Assembly (NCBI RefSeq): GCF_013371085.1
Contig: NZ_JABWCV010000003.1
Span: 62,001 to 126,000 of the forward strand
DNA from: Vreelandella maris
Lineage (GTDB): Bacteria > Pseudomonadota > Gammaproteobacteria > Pseudomonadales > Halomonadaceae
Direction: 5' to 3'
DNA: 64,000 nucleotides
Shown: piece by piece, positions 38,091 to 48,191 of the stretch
Numbering within the stretch: position 1 is the stretch's first letter
Layout: the number at the start of each line of letters is the position of its first letter
Position numbers and translations under genes: made by a program
Notes under the pieces: generated by a model
Told to the model about the DNA's origin: nothing
Seen by the model: only the letters and a program-made list of their open reading frames with translations
Database searches by the model: none

Positions 38091-40127
38091 TTGAGTAGCG
38101 AAATCATCAAAGTTCCCGATATCGGTGGCGATACCGATGTCGAAATCATCGAGATTGCGGTGTCAGAAGGCGACGTCATTGAAGCGGAAGACACCCTGAT
38201 CACTCTGGAATCTGACAAAGCCAGCATGGATGTACCGGCCCCGAAAGGCGGCAAGGTACTTAAAGTGCTGGTCAAGGAAGGCGATAGCGTCTCCGAAGGT
38301 GACGATATCGTTGAGCTGGAAGTGGAAGGCGGCGGCGACAGCAGTAGCGAAGACGCTGAGCCAGAAGCAGCCCCAGCGAAAGAAGAAAAGCAAAAGCCTC
38401 AAGAAGAAAAGCCGCAGGCCGAGAAGCCTGCTGCCAAGAAATCAGCCGGTGGTAAGCAAACCGTTGATATCAAGGTGCCCGACTTGGGTGGCTCGGATAA
38501 CGTTGAGATCATCGAAGTCGCGGTGAGTGAAGGCGATGAGGTTGAAGCTGAAGATACGCTCATTACCCTAGAGTCTGATAAAGCCTCTATGGACGTGCCC
38601 AGCCCTCATAGTGGCAAAATCGTCAGCTTCACTGTGAAAGAAGGCGACACGGTTTCTGAAGGCGATGTGATCGGCCAGATGGAGATTGCGGGCGAAGGCG
38701 GCGATGACGCAGAAGAAGCTTCTGAAGAGCAGGCTACTAGCCAAGCCAGCAACGAGCCGGAAGAGCCCGCTGAAGAAGATGATCAGGAAGAAGCCGCTAG
38801 TGGCGAACCGGAGCGCAAAGAAATTCGCGTGCCGGATATTTCTGGCGCCTCCGACGTACCGATTATCGAAATCGGCGTAGCGGTCGGTGACGAGATCAAC
38901 GAAGAAGACCCGCTGATCACCTTAGAGTCCGACAAGGCCTCTATGGATGTGCCCAGCCCCTACAAAGGTAAGCTCCTTGAGCTAACCGTCAAAGAGGGCG
39001 ACACCGTCTCGGAAGGCGATGTCATTGGCTATATCGAAGTGGCTGCCAGCGGCGGTGGTAAAAAAGCCGCTCCGAAAAAGGCGGCCCCTGAGAAAGCGGC
39101 GCCCGAAAAGGCCCAGCAGAGCAAAACCAGTGCCAAGCCTTCTGAATCGCCAGCGGGCACCCCCAGCCCGGAAGCGCAGATGGCGGCCCACAAGCCACGT
39201 GACGGCAAATTGGTTCACGCTGGCCCCGCCGTACGTATGCTGGCCCGTGAGCTGGGCGTCGACCTGGAACTGGTAAAGCCGAGCGGCCCGAAAGATCGCG
39301 TGCTTAAAGAGGACGTACAGTCCTACGTTAAACAAGCCATTGCCAATCAAGGCAAAGCGCAGCCCGGCACAGCCGCGGCCTCCGGTGGTGCGGGTATTCC
39401 GCCCATTCCGGAAGTCGACTTCAGCCAGTTTGGTGAAGTGGAAGAGAAGCCGATGGGTCGCCTGCTCAAAATGGGCGCGACCAATCTGCATCGTAGCTGG
39501 CTCAATGTTCCCCACGTCACGCAATTCGACGAAGCGGACATTACCGAGCTGGAAGCGTTCCGTAAGGCGATGAAAGCCGAAGTGGAAGCCCAAGGCGCCA
39601 AGCTGACGCCGCTGCCGTTTATGGTCAAAGCCTGTGCGTTTGCGCTGCGTAAGTTCCCGCAGTTCAACGTCAGCCTGAAGGGCGATGGCGAAACGCTGGT
39701 ATGGAAGAACTACGTCCATATCGGTATCGCGGTTGATACCCCCGATGGCCTGATGGTGCCGGTGGTGCGCGACGCCGATAAAAAGTCCTTGGTGGAGATT
39801 GCCAAGGAAATGGCGGATCTGGGTAAGAAAGCACAAACCAAAAAGCTCAAGCGTGACGAGATGACCGGTGGCTGCTTCACTATTTCGAGCCTCGGCTCGA
39901 TCGGTGGCACGGCGTTTACGCCAATCGTTAACGCGCCGGAAGTGGCTATTTTGGGTGTGTCTAAAGCGCAAATGAAGCCGGTATGGGATGGCAGTGCCTT
40001 CCAGCCGCGCTTAATGATGCCGCTGTCGCTCTCCTATGATCACCGTGCCATCAATGGCGCTGACGCAGCTCGCTTCACCGCCTTCCTGGCAGATGTGTTG
40101 ACCGATATCCGTCGTTTACTGCTGTAA
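38091..40127 (+). CDS. aceF: Dihydrolipoamide acetyltransferase E2, three lipoyl domains (TTG start)
   Basis: Core of the pyruvate dehydrogenase complex. Three tandem lipoyl domains (about residues 1-78, 122-198, 240-316) each carry the ESDKASMDVP lipoylation site, at Lys43, Lys164 and Lys282, separated by acidic Ala/Pro/Glu-rich linkers. A peripheral subunit-binding domain (about 375-412; AVRMLARELGVDL) precedes the catalytic domain (about 440-678) with the active His651 in SYDHRAINGADAARF. The start is TTG at 38091 with AAGGAG 7 nt upstream, giving MSSEIIKVPDIGG; an upstream ATG at 38052 would add 13 unconserved residues. The encoded protein has 678 residues. Confidence 0.96.
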   Translation: MSSEIIKVPDIGGDTDVEIIEIAVSEGDVIEAEDTLITLESDKASMDVPAPKGGKVLKVLVKEGDSVSEGDDIVELEVEGGGDSSSEDAEPEAAPAKEEKQKPQEEKPQAEKPAAKKSAGGKQTVDIKVPDLGGSDNVEIIEVAVSEGDEVEAEDTLITLESDKASMDVPSPHSGKIVSFTVKEGDTVSEGDVIGQMEIAGEGGDDAEEASEEQATSQASNEPEEPAEEDDQEEAASGEPERKEIRVPDISGASDVPIIEIGVAVGDEINEEDPLITLESDKASMDVPSPYKGKLLELTVKEGDTVSEGDVIGYIEVAASGGGKKAAPKKAAPEKAAPEKAQQSKTSAKPSESPAGTPSPEAQMAAHKPRDGKLVHAGPAVRMLARELGVDLELVKPSGPKDRVLKEDVQSYVKQAIANQGKAQPGTAAASGGAGIPPIPEVDFSQFGEVEEKPMGRLLKMGATNLHRSWLNVPHVTQFDEADITELEAFRKAMKAEVEAQGAKLTPLPFMVKACAFALRKFPQFNVSLKGDGETLVWKNYVHIGIAVDTPDGLMVPVVRDADKKSLVEIAKEMADLGKKAQTKKLKRDEMTGGCFTISSLGSIGGTAFTPIVNAPEVAILGVSKAQMKPVWDGSAFQPRLMMPLSLSYDHRAINGADAARFTAFLADVLTDIRRLLL

Positions 40128-40147
40128 TTGGTAGCGATAGAGTCTTA

Positions 40148-40180
40148 CAAGCGGCGCCCCTCGGGGCGCCGCTTGTGTTT
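40148..40180 (+). terminator. Intrinsic terminator of aceEF
   Basis: A perfect 13-bp GC-rich stem (40148-40160 with 40163-40175) with a very tight loop, followed by TGTTT. Consistent with termination after aceF. Confidence 0.75.
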
Positions 40181-40235
40181 GCTAAATGGCTAGCAGCGCG
40201 ACCAAAGTGGTAGTTTTACGGCACTTGGCTGTTTT

Positions 40236-41023
<788 letters not shown>

Positions 41024-41061
41024 TAAACGCTATTGTTTAATCGCATCGTTATTACCTGCCA

Positions 41062-41089
41062 ACGATGGCCCGCTTCGGCGGGCCATCGT
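41062..41089 (+). terminator. Hairpin after adk
   Basis: A 12-bp perfect stem capped by a C(TTCG)G tetraloop. The T-run afterwards is weak (CGTCGTGATGG), so it may stabilise the 3' end of adk mRNA or terminate partially. Confidence 0.6.
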
Positions 41090-41146
41090 CGTGATGGCGT
41101 GACAAAGGTATAATGCTGCCATCTTTCTTTCGAGTGGCCACTTGCT

Positions 41147-41845
41147 ATGCCGTTACATCTGCTTGCCCTGGACGCCTCCTCTAGCGCGTGTTCTGCAGCC
41201 CTATTGCGCCAAGACGAGACGGGGGCTACTTGCCTGGCGCGCTTTGAGATGACGCCCCGCGCCCATACTCGCCGGTTGCTGCCAATGGTGGATGAAGTGC
41301 TTGCCGAAGCGCAGGTGACGCCTTCCCAGCTTGATGCCGTCGCGTTTGGTCGTGGCCCGGGTTCGTTTACCGGGCTGCGTATCGCCGCAGGCGCTGCTCA
41401 AGGGTTGGCGTTTGGCCTCGATTGCCCGCTATTGGGTATCTCAACGTTGGAAGCACTGGCGCTTCAGGCTCACCGCCGCTATCACCTTCGCCACGTGGTG
41501 ACGGCTTTAGATGCCCGCATGGGCGAGGTGTACGCCGCGACCTGGCACTGCCTGAAAGACACGATTACGCCGATGAGCGCCGAAGCCGTGCTGGCCCCAG
41601 AGGCACTGCGCTTGCCCGGCGACGAAACCGACTGGGTCGGCGTAGGCAGCGGCTTTACGTTGTGGAAGCGCTTCACTGTCGATTTACAGCTAAGCATGCC
41701 CCAGCATTTGGATGATTTAGAGCCCCGCGCTGAAGAGATGGCGTGGCTGGCAGCGCGTGATTTTGCCGCTGGGTTGGGGCAGACTGCACACTTGGTTCAG
41801 CCGGTTTATCTGCGTAATGACGTCGCCTGGAAAAAGCCCGCATGA
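41147..41845 (+). CDS. tsaB: TsaB, tRNA t6A biosynthesis protein (YeaZ)
   Basis: Essential partner of TsaD in threonylcarbamoyl-adenosine formation at tRNA position 37. The 232-residue ASKHA-fold protein begins [20 protein letters not shown] (the LA-D-S motif), with [44 protein letters not shown] and [14 protein letters not shown], all TsaB landmarks. It overlaps rsmJ by 4 bp (ATGA), so the two are co-translated. trmO, which acts on the same modified base, is also in this window but separate. Confidence 0.94.
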   Translation: MPLHLLALDASSSACSAALLRQDETGATCLARFEMTPRAHTRRLLPMVDEVLAEAQVTPSQLDAVAFGRGPGSFTGLRIAAGAAQGLAFGLDCPLLGISTLEALALQAHRRYHLRHVVTALDARMGEVYAATWHCLKDTITPMSAEAVLAPEALRLPGDETDWVGVGSGFTLWKRFTVDLQLSMPQHLDDLEPRAEEMAWLAARDFAAGLGQTAHLVQPVYLRNDVAWKKPA

Positions 41846-42585
41846 GCTTTGTGAAGAGCCCAGTTGAGACCAATGTCGAGAGCGACGTTGAGTGCATTGC
41901 TCTGCCTGACGGGCTGCGTTTAGTACAAAGCGATGATGGATTGGCGCTGGTCGGTGATGAAAAACGCTATGGCAAGCCGCTTAGCGTCGATTTTGTGGCG
42001 GGCAAAGCGGCCCACCGTCGACGCTTTGGCGGTGGACGGGGCCAGCTAGTCGCCAAGGCTTGTGGGCTAGCCAAGGGCGTGTCACCTAGCATTGTTGATG
42101 CAACGGCAGGGCTAGGCCGCGATGCGTTTGTGTTGGCAAGCCTCGGCGCCCAGGTGCTGTTAATTGAACGTGTGGCCGCGATAGCAGCCCTGCTGGAAGA
42201 CGGTTTAAAACGTGCGTCCAGACATAGCGATACGGCAGATATAGCCGCCCGAATGACGCTGCGCAATGGCGATGCGGCTCAATCTCTGGCGGCGCTTGTT
42301 GCCAGTGCTCATTTTGCGCCGCAGGTGATACATCTGGACCCGATGTTTCCCCACCGCGAAAAATCGGCGCTGGTGAAAAAAGAGATGCGCCTGTTTCGTG
42401 AGTTGGCTGGGGATGACGACGATGCCCCGCGCCTGCTTGAAGCGGCGCTGGATGTAGCCACCCACCGAGTGGTAGTCAAGCGGCCCCGCAAGGCACCACC
42501 TATCGAGGGCCCGGCACCGCAGCACACGCTTGAAGGCAAAACCAGCCGCTATGATTTATATGTCCATCGCTCATTAGTGCGTTAG
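41842..42585 (+). CDS. rsmJ: RsmJ, 16S rRNA (guanine1516-N2)-methyltransferase
   Basis: SAM-dependent N2-methyltransferase of the small-subunit rRNA (formerly YhiQ). The 247-residue protein has an N-terminal segment typical of RsmJ ([35 protein letters not shown]), the SAM loop [20 protein letters not shown], the acidic VLLIERV, and the DPMFPHR catalytic motif followed by [15 protein letters not shown]. It is translationally coupled to tsaB. Confidence 0.93.
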   Translation: MSFVKSPVETNVESDVECIALPDGLRLVQSDDGLALVGDEKRYGKPLSVDFVAGKAAHRRRFGGGRGQLVAKACGLAKGVSPSIVDATAGLGRDAFVLASLGAQVLLIERVAAIAALLEDGLKRASRHSDTADIAARMTLRNGDAAQSLAALVASAHFAPQVIHLDPMFPHREKSALVKKEMRLFRELAGDDDDAPRLLEAALDVATHRVVVKRPRKAPPIEGPAPQHTLEGKTSRYDLYVHRSLVR

Positions 42586-42618
42586 TGCGTTCGCGCGGTG
42601 ATCATGCAAGGAGCACCC

Positions 42619-43740
42619 ATGCAGAATGCGTGGCGAGAAGGTAATCGATTTACGCTGCTGCCAGAGGCCTCGCGCTTTCTGCCAGCCATGTTTGAAGCTG
42701 TACATAGTGCTCGTCACTATGTGTTGGTCGAGCTCTATTTGATGGAGTCAGGGGAGCTTGCCGATCAAGTTATTGCTGAGCTGATTGACGCTGCACAGCG
42801 CGGAGTCAGGGTCTGTTTACTGCTGGATGGATATGGCTCGATGGGGTTGTCTAGCGAAGACCGCCAGCGATTGAAGCAAGGCGGCGTAAAGCTGCGCTTT
42901 TTTAATCCCATCGGCTTTCACTCCTTAGCGCTTAACTTAAGCCGCGACCATCGCAAAATTGTCGTTATTGACGGCGAACGGGCATTTACCGGTGGCTTTG
43001 GCGCGGTAGATGAGTTCCTGAATGCCTGGTATGAGATTGCGCTACGTATTGATGGACCGGTGGTGGCGGACTGGGAGCAGCTGTTTAGACGACTCTGGAG
43101 CTCGCGGCTAACTCGCGCTGAGAAGGGTGATAATAGCGCGGGTACACTGCCTGAACGGCGTGAGCCACAAGCGCATGCCGATGGCCAGCCGGGGCGGGCG
43201 ATGTCGGCGCGGGGCTATCGATACCAAGCAATACGCCATTCACTGCATGAGCGCGTCAACCAGGCGGAAACGCGGCTGTGGCTATGTACACCCTATTTCG
43301 TGCCTACCTTCGCGTTGCGGCGTCGCTTGGTGCGGGCCGCACGGCGGGGGATCGATGTTCGCCTGCTGCTGCCTGGGGCAAAGCATGACCATCCCAGCGT
43401 GCGTTTTGCTGGTCAACGCTTTTACCATTCGCTACTGAAAGCGGGGGTGCGCATCTTTGAGTTCCAGCCGACCTTTATCCATGCCAAATTTGTGCTCGCC
43501 GATAAGTGGGTAAGCATTGGTTCGTGTAACTTTGACCACTGGAACCTGCACTGGAACCTGGAGGCAAATCAAGAGGCACTAGACCCTCAATTGGCGGAGG
43601 ATGTGCGTGAGCTTTTTGTACGTAACTTTGCCGCAAGTCAGGAAGTTGACGCCGCTGCCTGGGCGGCGCGCCCCTGGGGGCAGCGCGCTCGTGAGTGGAT
43701 CTACGGGGTGTTGGATGGGATCATCATGCGGCTTAAATAA
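42619..43740 (+). CDS. Phospholipase-D-type cardiolipin synthase, ClsB-like
   Basis: Two HKD motifs show a phosphatidyltransferase of the PLD superfamily: HRKIVVIDGERAFTGG in the first half and HAKFVLADKWVSIGSCNFD in the second (H-x-K-x4-D pattern). The 373-residue length and lack of N-terminal membrane helices resemble ClsB (cardiolipin synthase B) rather than ClsA. The ATG at 42619 has AAGGAG just upstream; an earlier ATG at 42598 lacks one. It stands 33 bp after rsmJ. It could use phosphatidylethanolamine or phosphatidylglycerol as donor; this cannot be read here, so no symbol is given. Confidence 0.85.
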   Translation: MQNAWREGNRFTLLPEASRFLPAMFEAVHSARHYVLVELYLMESGELADQVIAELIDAAQRGVRVCLLLDGYGSMGLSSEDRQRLKQGGVKLRFFNPIGFHSLALNLSRDHRKIVVIDGERAFTGGFGAVDEFLNAWYEIALRIDGPVVADWEQLFRRLWSSRLTRAEKGDNSAGTLPERREPQAHADGQPGRAMSARGYRYQAIRHSLHERVNQAETRLWLCTPYFVPTFALRRRLVRAARRGIDVRLLLPGAKHDHPSVRFAGQRFYHSLLKAGVRIFEFQPTFIHAKFVLADKWVSIGSCNFDHWNLHWNLEANQEALDPQLAEDVRELFVRNFAASQEVDAAAWAARPWGQRAREWIYGVLDGIIMRLK

Positions 43741-43755
43741 GGGTCGCGGGTAGCG

Positions 43756-44415
43756 TTAGCGTTTCTTGCCTTTGGCAGGCGTTTTCTTGCGCGGCTTGGG
43801 CTTGGAAGTTTCTGGCGGGACGCGGTAGTGCAGGTAAAGGTCCAAAACGAGTTCCGGCAACTGTACCACCAGCGACTCCTGGCGCGCTTGGTCCTTAGCG
43901 AGCTCGGCCATGTCGGGTTCATCATCGAACAGCCCAGAAAGCAGCATAAACGGCAGCAGCAGCGTGGCGGCGGCCTCTTCATCGTCTTGAAACCAAGCGC
44001 TTTCATCGCTGAAGACGCCTTCCATAAAGCCCGCGCACCAATCGCCTATAGGTGTTTCTTCGGCAGGCTCGCCGCCAAGCGTTAGCTCAAAGGGGAGTTC
44101 GGGTAAGCCACCCTGTTCAAGTACTGCCACCGCATTGTCACGCAGCAGCGTGAGCAGGGTGATAATCTCATCGCGCTCGGCGTCGTCAGCATAGCGTGGC
44201 TCGCCCTGAAAAAGCTCTGCCAACCACTGGGCGGGCGGCGCTTCGCTAGGGGCGACGGCAAGCGCCACTAAAAAGCCATGAGCGGAAATCAGATCGAGGG
44301 CGTCTTCATCCACTTGATCAGAGTCGAGGAAGTCATCCAGTCTGTCCAGTTGCTCATCCTCGAGCAGTGGCTGCGGGGGCGTGTTTGTGTCGGGCGTGTC
44401 GCTGCGCTCTGCCAT
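43756..44415 (-). CDS. UPF0149 (YgfB/YecA-like) family protein
   Basis: A 219-residue acidic protein with the UPF0149 helical domain (about residues 20-190): LDDFLDS, ISAHGFLVALAVAPSEAPPAQWLAELF, PIGDWCAGFMEGVF and LLLPFMLLSGLFDD are family landmarks (the HGFL and W-GF-EG runs are most characteristic). The C-terminus turns strongly basic and low-complexity (KPKPRKKTPAKGKKR) and lacks the SEC-C zinc motif of YecA. The family role is unclear; E. coli YgfB relates to ubiquinone locus regulation in Pseudomonas-type species only by association. It converges with the PLD gene. Confidence 0.8.
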   Translation of the reverse strand: MAERSDTPDTNTPPQPLLEDEQLDRLDDFLDSDQVDEDALDLISAHGFLVALAVAPSEAPPAQWLAELFQGEPRYADDAERDEIITLLTLLRDNAVAVLEQGGLPELPFELTLGGEPAEETPIGDWCAGFMEGVFSDESAWFQDDEEAAATLLLPFMLLSGLFDDEPDMAELAKDQARQESLVVQLPELVLDLYLHYRVPPETSKPKPRKKTPAKGKKR

Positions 44416-44486
44416 GAGTAAAGCCTCATCAATGCGAATCGGTAATCATCGGTCACTAGGAAACCATAACGGCTAGTTTATCACTA

Positions 44487-45035
44487 ATGAAGACGTCTCC
44501 ACTGCCCCCTTGGCCAGCTGCTGAACTGGCCGACATGACGGAAACAGAGTTGCACCACGCCGCGCGGGTTCGCGTGGAGCAGGCGTGGCAACGCTGTTGT
44601 GAAGTATGCCCTACGCTGCCAGCGCCAAGGGTGTGGTTTAACCTGCGCGGTGCGTCGGCCGGGCAGGCGCATCTGGGGCACGGCGGCTTGCGTTTTAACC
44701 CGGTGTTGTTGAGTGAAAACCGCACGGCTTTTTTTGAGGATATTATTCCTCATGAAGTGGCCCACTGGTTGGTCTTTCATTTAGATAATGGTCCCCGCTT
44801 GAAACCCCATGGCCGTGAATGGAAGACGGTGATGCGCGATCTTTTCGGTTTAGTGCCCAATGTGACCCATCAGTTTGATATTCAGCAGGCGCAACCAGCC
44901 CCTTATCGCTACCAGTGCGATTGCCGGATTCATCAATTTACTCCCAGGCGTCATGCTTTAGTGGCAAACGGCCGTCGTTACCGTTGCCGTCACTGTGCTA
45001 AGACCTTGGTCTACAGGCCAGAAGATAAGCTTTGA
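44487..45035 (+). CDS. sprT: SprT-family zinc metalloprotease-like protein
   Basis: The 182-residue protein has the SprT-like fold: the zinc-binding HEVAHWLVFHL (HExxH) at about residues 89-93, GRLHGREWKTVM-type block HGREWKTVMRDLFGL, and the C-terminal zinc-ribbon pair CDCRIHQ and CRHCAKTLVY. E. coli SprT is of similar size (about 165). The family is related to eukaryotic Spartan DNA-protein crosslink proteases; the bacterial role is not well defined. The assigned ATG has no visible ribosome-binding site; an ATG 16 codons further (MTETELHHAARV) is an alternative. Confidence 0.88.
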   Translation: MKTSPLPPWPAAELADMTETELHHAARVRVEQAWQRCCEVCPTLPAPRVWFNLRGASAGQAHLGHGGLRFNPVLLSENRTAFFEDIIPHEVAHWLVFHLDNGPRLKPHGREWKTVMRDLFGLVPNVTHQFDIQQAQPAPYRYQCDCRIHQFTPRRHALVANGRRYRCRHCAKTLVYRPEDKL

Positions 45036-45050
45036 TTTAACTATAAATGT

Positions 45051-45078
45051 TTGTTTTTTAAATAAAAAATGATAATAC
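45051..45078 (+). promoter_or_regulatory. Candidate promoter upstream of acs
   Basis: TTGTTT and TAATAC are 16 bp apart in a very A/T-rich stretch; the resulting acs leader would be about 195 nt and contain the small reading frame at 45113. Weak pattern match. Confidence 0.25.
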
Positions 45079-45112
45079 CAATGTCTAAAGGGAAGCCAGG
45101 GCGAGGAGGTTT

Positions 45113-45211
45113 ATGCTAGGGGAACACTCATGGCAGTCGATACCCCTGATAATGGCCAATAACACCCAGCAAAGTCTTCAAGTAGCGTCTTCGAGCAATG
45201 CCTTCAATTAG
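45113..45211 (+). CDS. Possible 32-residue small ORF in the acs leader
   Basis: An ATG preceded by GAGGAGGTTT opens a 32-codon frame beginning MLGEHSWQSIPLIMANN and ending at TAG 70 bp before acs. The Shine-Dalgarno sequence is one of the strongest in the window, although the AGGAGG-to-ATG spacing is short (3 nt). It has no recognisable homologue and might be a leader peptide affecting acs translation, or chance. Only conservation could decide. Confidence 0.25.
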   Translation: MLGEHSWQSIPLIMANNTQQSLQVASSSNAFN

Positions 45212-45237
45212 TGTATCGACTACAGTTTCTTTAGATG

Positions 45238-45256
45238 GCACTTTATAGAAAAGTGC
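45238..45256 (+). promoter_or_regulatory. Stem-loop immediately upstream of acs
   Basis: GCACTTT pairs with AAAGTGC around the 5-nt loop ATAGA, ending 24 nt before the acs start codon and just before its ribosome site. May affect translation or mRNA stability. Confidence 0.35.
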
Positions 45257-45280
45257 ATTTTCACGGACAGAGGCAATTTT

Positions 45281-47230
45281 ATGAGCGATCAACACAACGT
45301 CTATCCGGTGCGCGACGATTTCGCCGCCAATGCCTGGGCCGATAAAGCTAAGTACGAGGCCATGTATCAGCAGTCGATGGACGATCCGGAAGGCTTCTGG
45401 GCCGAGCAGGCCAAGCGTCTTGACTGGATTAAAGCGCCCACTAAAATCAAAAACACCTCTTTTGCGCGTGATAATGTCGATATTCGCTGGTTTGAGGATG
45501 GGCTGCTTAACGTCAGCGCCAACTGCCTGGATCGTCATCTAGAGAAACGCGGTGATCAAACGGCGATTATCTGGGAAGGCGATAATCCCGATGACTCCAA
45601 GCACATTACTTATCGTGAGCTCTACGCACGTACGAATCAGCTGGCCAACGCGCTGAAAGAGCTGGGCATTCGTAAAGGCGATACCGTTACGCTGTATATG
45701 CCGATGATTCCCGAAGCTGCCATGGCGATGCTTGCCTGTGCGCGCATCGGCGCCGTGCACTCGGTCGTTTTTGGTGGCTTCTCGCCAGACGCTGTTGCTC
45801 AGCGGGTGATTGGCGCCGACTCCAAGCTAGTGATTACCGCCGATGAATCGGTGCGTGGTGGTAAACACGTACCATTAAAAGAGAACGTGGACGCCGCGCT
45901 GACCCGTGACGGCACCGATGTTTGCAAAAACGTTCTGGTGGTGAAGCGTACCGGCGGTGAAATTGAGTGGAAAAATGGCCGTGATGTGTGGTTTGACGAG
46001 CTGGTGGATAAGCAGTCCAGCGAGTGTGAAGCAGAAGCTATGGGCGCCGAAGACCCACTGTTTATTCTGTATACTTCAGGCTCTACCGGTGCTCCTAAGG
46101 GTCTGAAACACACCACCGGCGGTTACCTCACCTACGCTGCGATGACGCATCAGTACGTGTTCGACTACCAAGAGGGTGAGGTTTACTGGTGTACTGCCGA
46201 TGTGGGCTGGGTGACGGGTCATAGTTATATCGTTTACGGACCTTTGGCGAACGGTGCGACCACCGTCATGTTTGAAGGCGTTCCCAGCTATCCCACTCAT
46301 GGCCGTTTGGGCGATATCGTTGATAAGCACAACGTCAATATTCTCTATACTGCGCCCACCGCGGTGCGTGCCCTGATGGCCCATGGCGACAACGTCATGG
46401 ACTCCAGCAAGCGCGATAGCCTGCGTCTGCTGGGCTCTGTGGGTGAGCCGATCAATCCGGAAGCCTGGGAGTGGTTCTATCGTGTGATCGGCAACGAAAA
46501 GTGCCCGATTGTAGATACCTGGTGGCAGACCGAAACCGGCGGTATCATGATTGCCCCGCTTCCGGGCGCTACACCGCTCAAGCCCGGCTCTGCGACCGTG
46601 CCGTTTTTTGGCGTCAAGCCCGCGCTGGTGGATAACGAAGGTAACATTCTAGAAGGTGCCACCGAAGGTAATCTGGTGATTCTCGATTCCTGGCCGGGGC
46701 AGGCGCGCTCTATTTGGGGTGACCACGAGCGCTATATCCAGACCTACTTCTCAACCTATGACGGTATGTACTTTACCGGTGACGGCTGCCGCCGCGATGA
46801 GGATGGCTACTACTGGATCACTGGCCGTGTGGATGACGTGCTGAACGTTTCCGGTCACCGGATGGGGACCGCTGAAATTGAATCGTCCTTGGTAGCGCAC
46901 AGCGCCGTTGCTGAAGCAGCCGTTGTTGGCTTCCCGCACGATATTAAGGGACAAGGCATCTATATTTATGTCACCCTGAATGACGGTATTGAGGAGTCTG
47001 ACGAGCTCAAAAAAGAGCTGACCCAGTGGGTGCGCAAAGATATTGGCCCGATTGCCTCGCCGGATGTTATTCAATGGGCACCCGGCTTGCCGAAAACCCG
47101 CTCGGGTAAAATCATGCGCCGCATCCTGCGCAAGATTGCCGCTAACGAGTGCGATGGTTTGGGTGATACCAGCACGCTGGCGGATCCATCGGTAGTCGAT
47201 GAGCTGATTGAGCATCGCGCCAATCAATAA
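45281..47230 (+). CDS. acs: Acetyl-CoA synthetase (AMP-forming)
   Basis: Activates acetate to acetyl-CoA through acetyl-AMP; the high-affinity route for acetate use. The 649-residue protein has the ANL-family P-loop [18 protein letters not shown], the WWQTETGG core motif, [21 protein letters not shown] hinge, and Lys610 in RSGKIMRR, the residue that in family members is acetylated by Pat-type enzymes for regulation. AGAGG lies 7 nt before the ATG. It heads the acetate cluster: crbR follows on the same strand, and crbS and the symporter genes lie beyond it. Confidence 0.98.
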   Translation: MSDQHNVYPVRDDFAANAWADKAKYEAMYQQSMDDPEGFWAEQAKRLDWIKAPTKIKNTSFARDNVDIRWFEDGLLNVSANCLDRHLEKRGDQTAIIWEGDNPDDSKHITYRELYARTNQLANALKELGIRKGDTVTLYMPMIPEAAMAMLACARIGAVHSVVFGGFSPDAVAQRVIGADSKLVITADESVRGGKHVPLKENVDAALTRDGTDVCKNVLVVKRTGGEIEWKNGRDVWFDELVDKQSSECEAEAMGAEDPLFILYTSGSTGAPKGLKHTTGGYLTYAAMTHQYVFDYQEGEVYWCTADVGWVTGHSYIVYGPLANGATTVMFEGVPSYPTHGRLGDIVDKHNVNILYTAPTAVRALMAHGDNVMDSSKRDSLRLLGSVGEPINPEAWEWFYRVIGNEKCPIVDTWWQTETGGIMIAPLPGATPLKPGSATVPFFGVKPALVDNEGNILEGATEGNLVILDSWPGQARSIWGDHERYIQTYFSTYDGMYFTGDGCRRDEDGYYWITGRVDDVLNVSGHRMGTAEIESSLVAHSAVAEAAVVGFPHDIKGQGIYIYVTLNDGIEESDELKKELTQWVRKDIGPIASPDVIQWAPGLPKTRSGKIMRRILRKIAANECDGLGDTSTLADPSVVDELIEHRANQ

Positions 47231-47281
47231 CGGCGACACCGCAGTAGGCTGTTTAGCCTAATAAGGGCTGTTTACCTAGAA

Positions 47282-47319
47282 AACAGTGCCGACCCGTGTA
47301 GGTCGGCACTGTTGTTTTT
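47282..47319 (+). terminator. Intrinsic terminator of acs
   Basis: A perfect 13-bp stem (47282-47294 with 47301-47313), 6-nt loop, followed by TGTTTTTG. Strong rho-independent terminator separating acs from crbR. Confidence 0.88.
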
Positions 47320-47461
47320 GTTGGTATGATCTATCTATTACAAATTGTGCATGTGATGCTTGGGCATGATGAAGCCCATGGGGTACCATGCTTCACAACC
47401 GTAAGAGCCTAGCGTCGCGGCGGCAGACAACCCCGCTGCTCGAGGAACCGGAGGAATATCC

Positions 47462-48124
47462 ATGGCAGTAGCTCATAAGTTTATCGTCGCTGACGATCAC
47501 CCGCTGTTTCGTGCAGCGCTGACCCAAGCGTTACGCCAGTTGGCCCCCCAGGCGGAAATTGTCGAAGCGGATACCATGGAAGCCACCACTGACGTGGTTA
47601 ATCGCCACCCAGACGCCGATTTGATTCTGCTGGATCTACACATGCCGGGAGCCCACGGCTTCTCCGGCTTGATTCAACTGCGTGGCCAGATGCCCGATAT
47701 CCCCGTGGCGGTGGTGTCAGGCAGTGATGAGCCCTACGTGGTGCGTCGTGCTATTGACTACGGCGCGTCGGGTTTTATCCCTAAATCATCGTCTCTACAA
47801 CTAATTGCTGAAGCCGTCGGTGAAATTCTGCAGGGCGAAGTGTGGTTGCCAGAGGCATTGGCCAACGTGCTGGAAGAGACCAGCGAAGAAGAATCGCGCT
47901 TTGCTGAGGCGATTGCGTCGCTGACACCCCAGCAGTTTCGCGTGTTGAACATGCTGACCGAAGGGCTGCTGAATAAACAGATCGCTTACGAACTGAGCGT
48001 TTCTGAAGCGACGATCAAAGCCCACGTAACCGCGATTCTACGTAAACTGGGCGTGCACTCGCGTACACAGGCCGTTATCGCGGCTCAGAAACTGGAAGTC
48101 GAACCGCCAAAAGTCGTTTCCTAA
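47462..48124 (+). CDS. crbR: LuxR-type response regulator, CrbR/ErdR-like
   Basis: A 220-residue NarL/FixJ-type regulator: receiver domain (about 1-125) with acidic pocket ADDHPL (Asp11, Asp12), phospho-acceptor Asp58 in LLDLHMPG, the VSGSD switch residue and the KSSS lysine; then a LuxR HTH (about 148-212; LTPQQFRVLNMLTEGLLNKQIAYELSVSEATIKAHV). Its place between acs and the convergent crbS identifies it as the CrbR/ErdR partner known to activate acs in Vibrio and Pseudomonas. GGAGG lies 9 nt before the ATG. A different LuxR regulator is less likely given the context. Confidence 0.85.
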   Translation: MAVAHKFIVADDHPLFRAALTQALRQLAPQAEIVEADTMEATTDVVNRHPDADLILLDLHMPGAHGFSGLIQLRGQMPDIPVAVVSGSDEPYVVRRAIDYGASGFIPKSSSLQLIAEAVGEILQGEVWLPEALANVLEETSEEESRFAEAIASLTPQQFRVLNMLTEGLLNKQIAYELSVSEATIKAHVTAILRKLGVHSRTQAVIAAQKLEVEPPKVVS

Positions 48125-48172
48125 CTACCTGTCTTCTTGATACTTAGCATCTAAGTAATTAGCACCTGAACC

Positions 48173-48191
48173 GCGGCGCTTAACGCGCCGC
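48173..48191. terminator. Hairpin spanning the crbS stop codon
   Basis: GCGGCGC pairs with GCGCCGC around TTAAC, which contains the crbS stop. It lies between the convergent crbR and crbS genes. No T-run; may be a weak bidirectional terminator. Confidence 0.3.

Noticed and set aside
45208..45228. TGTA-N5-TACA repeat upstream of acs, compared with the repeat before aceE
   Set aside because: Only 4-bp arms and a different spacing from the aceE repeat, so a shared operator is not supported.
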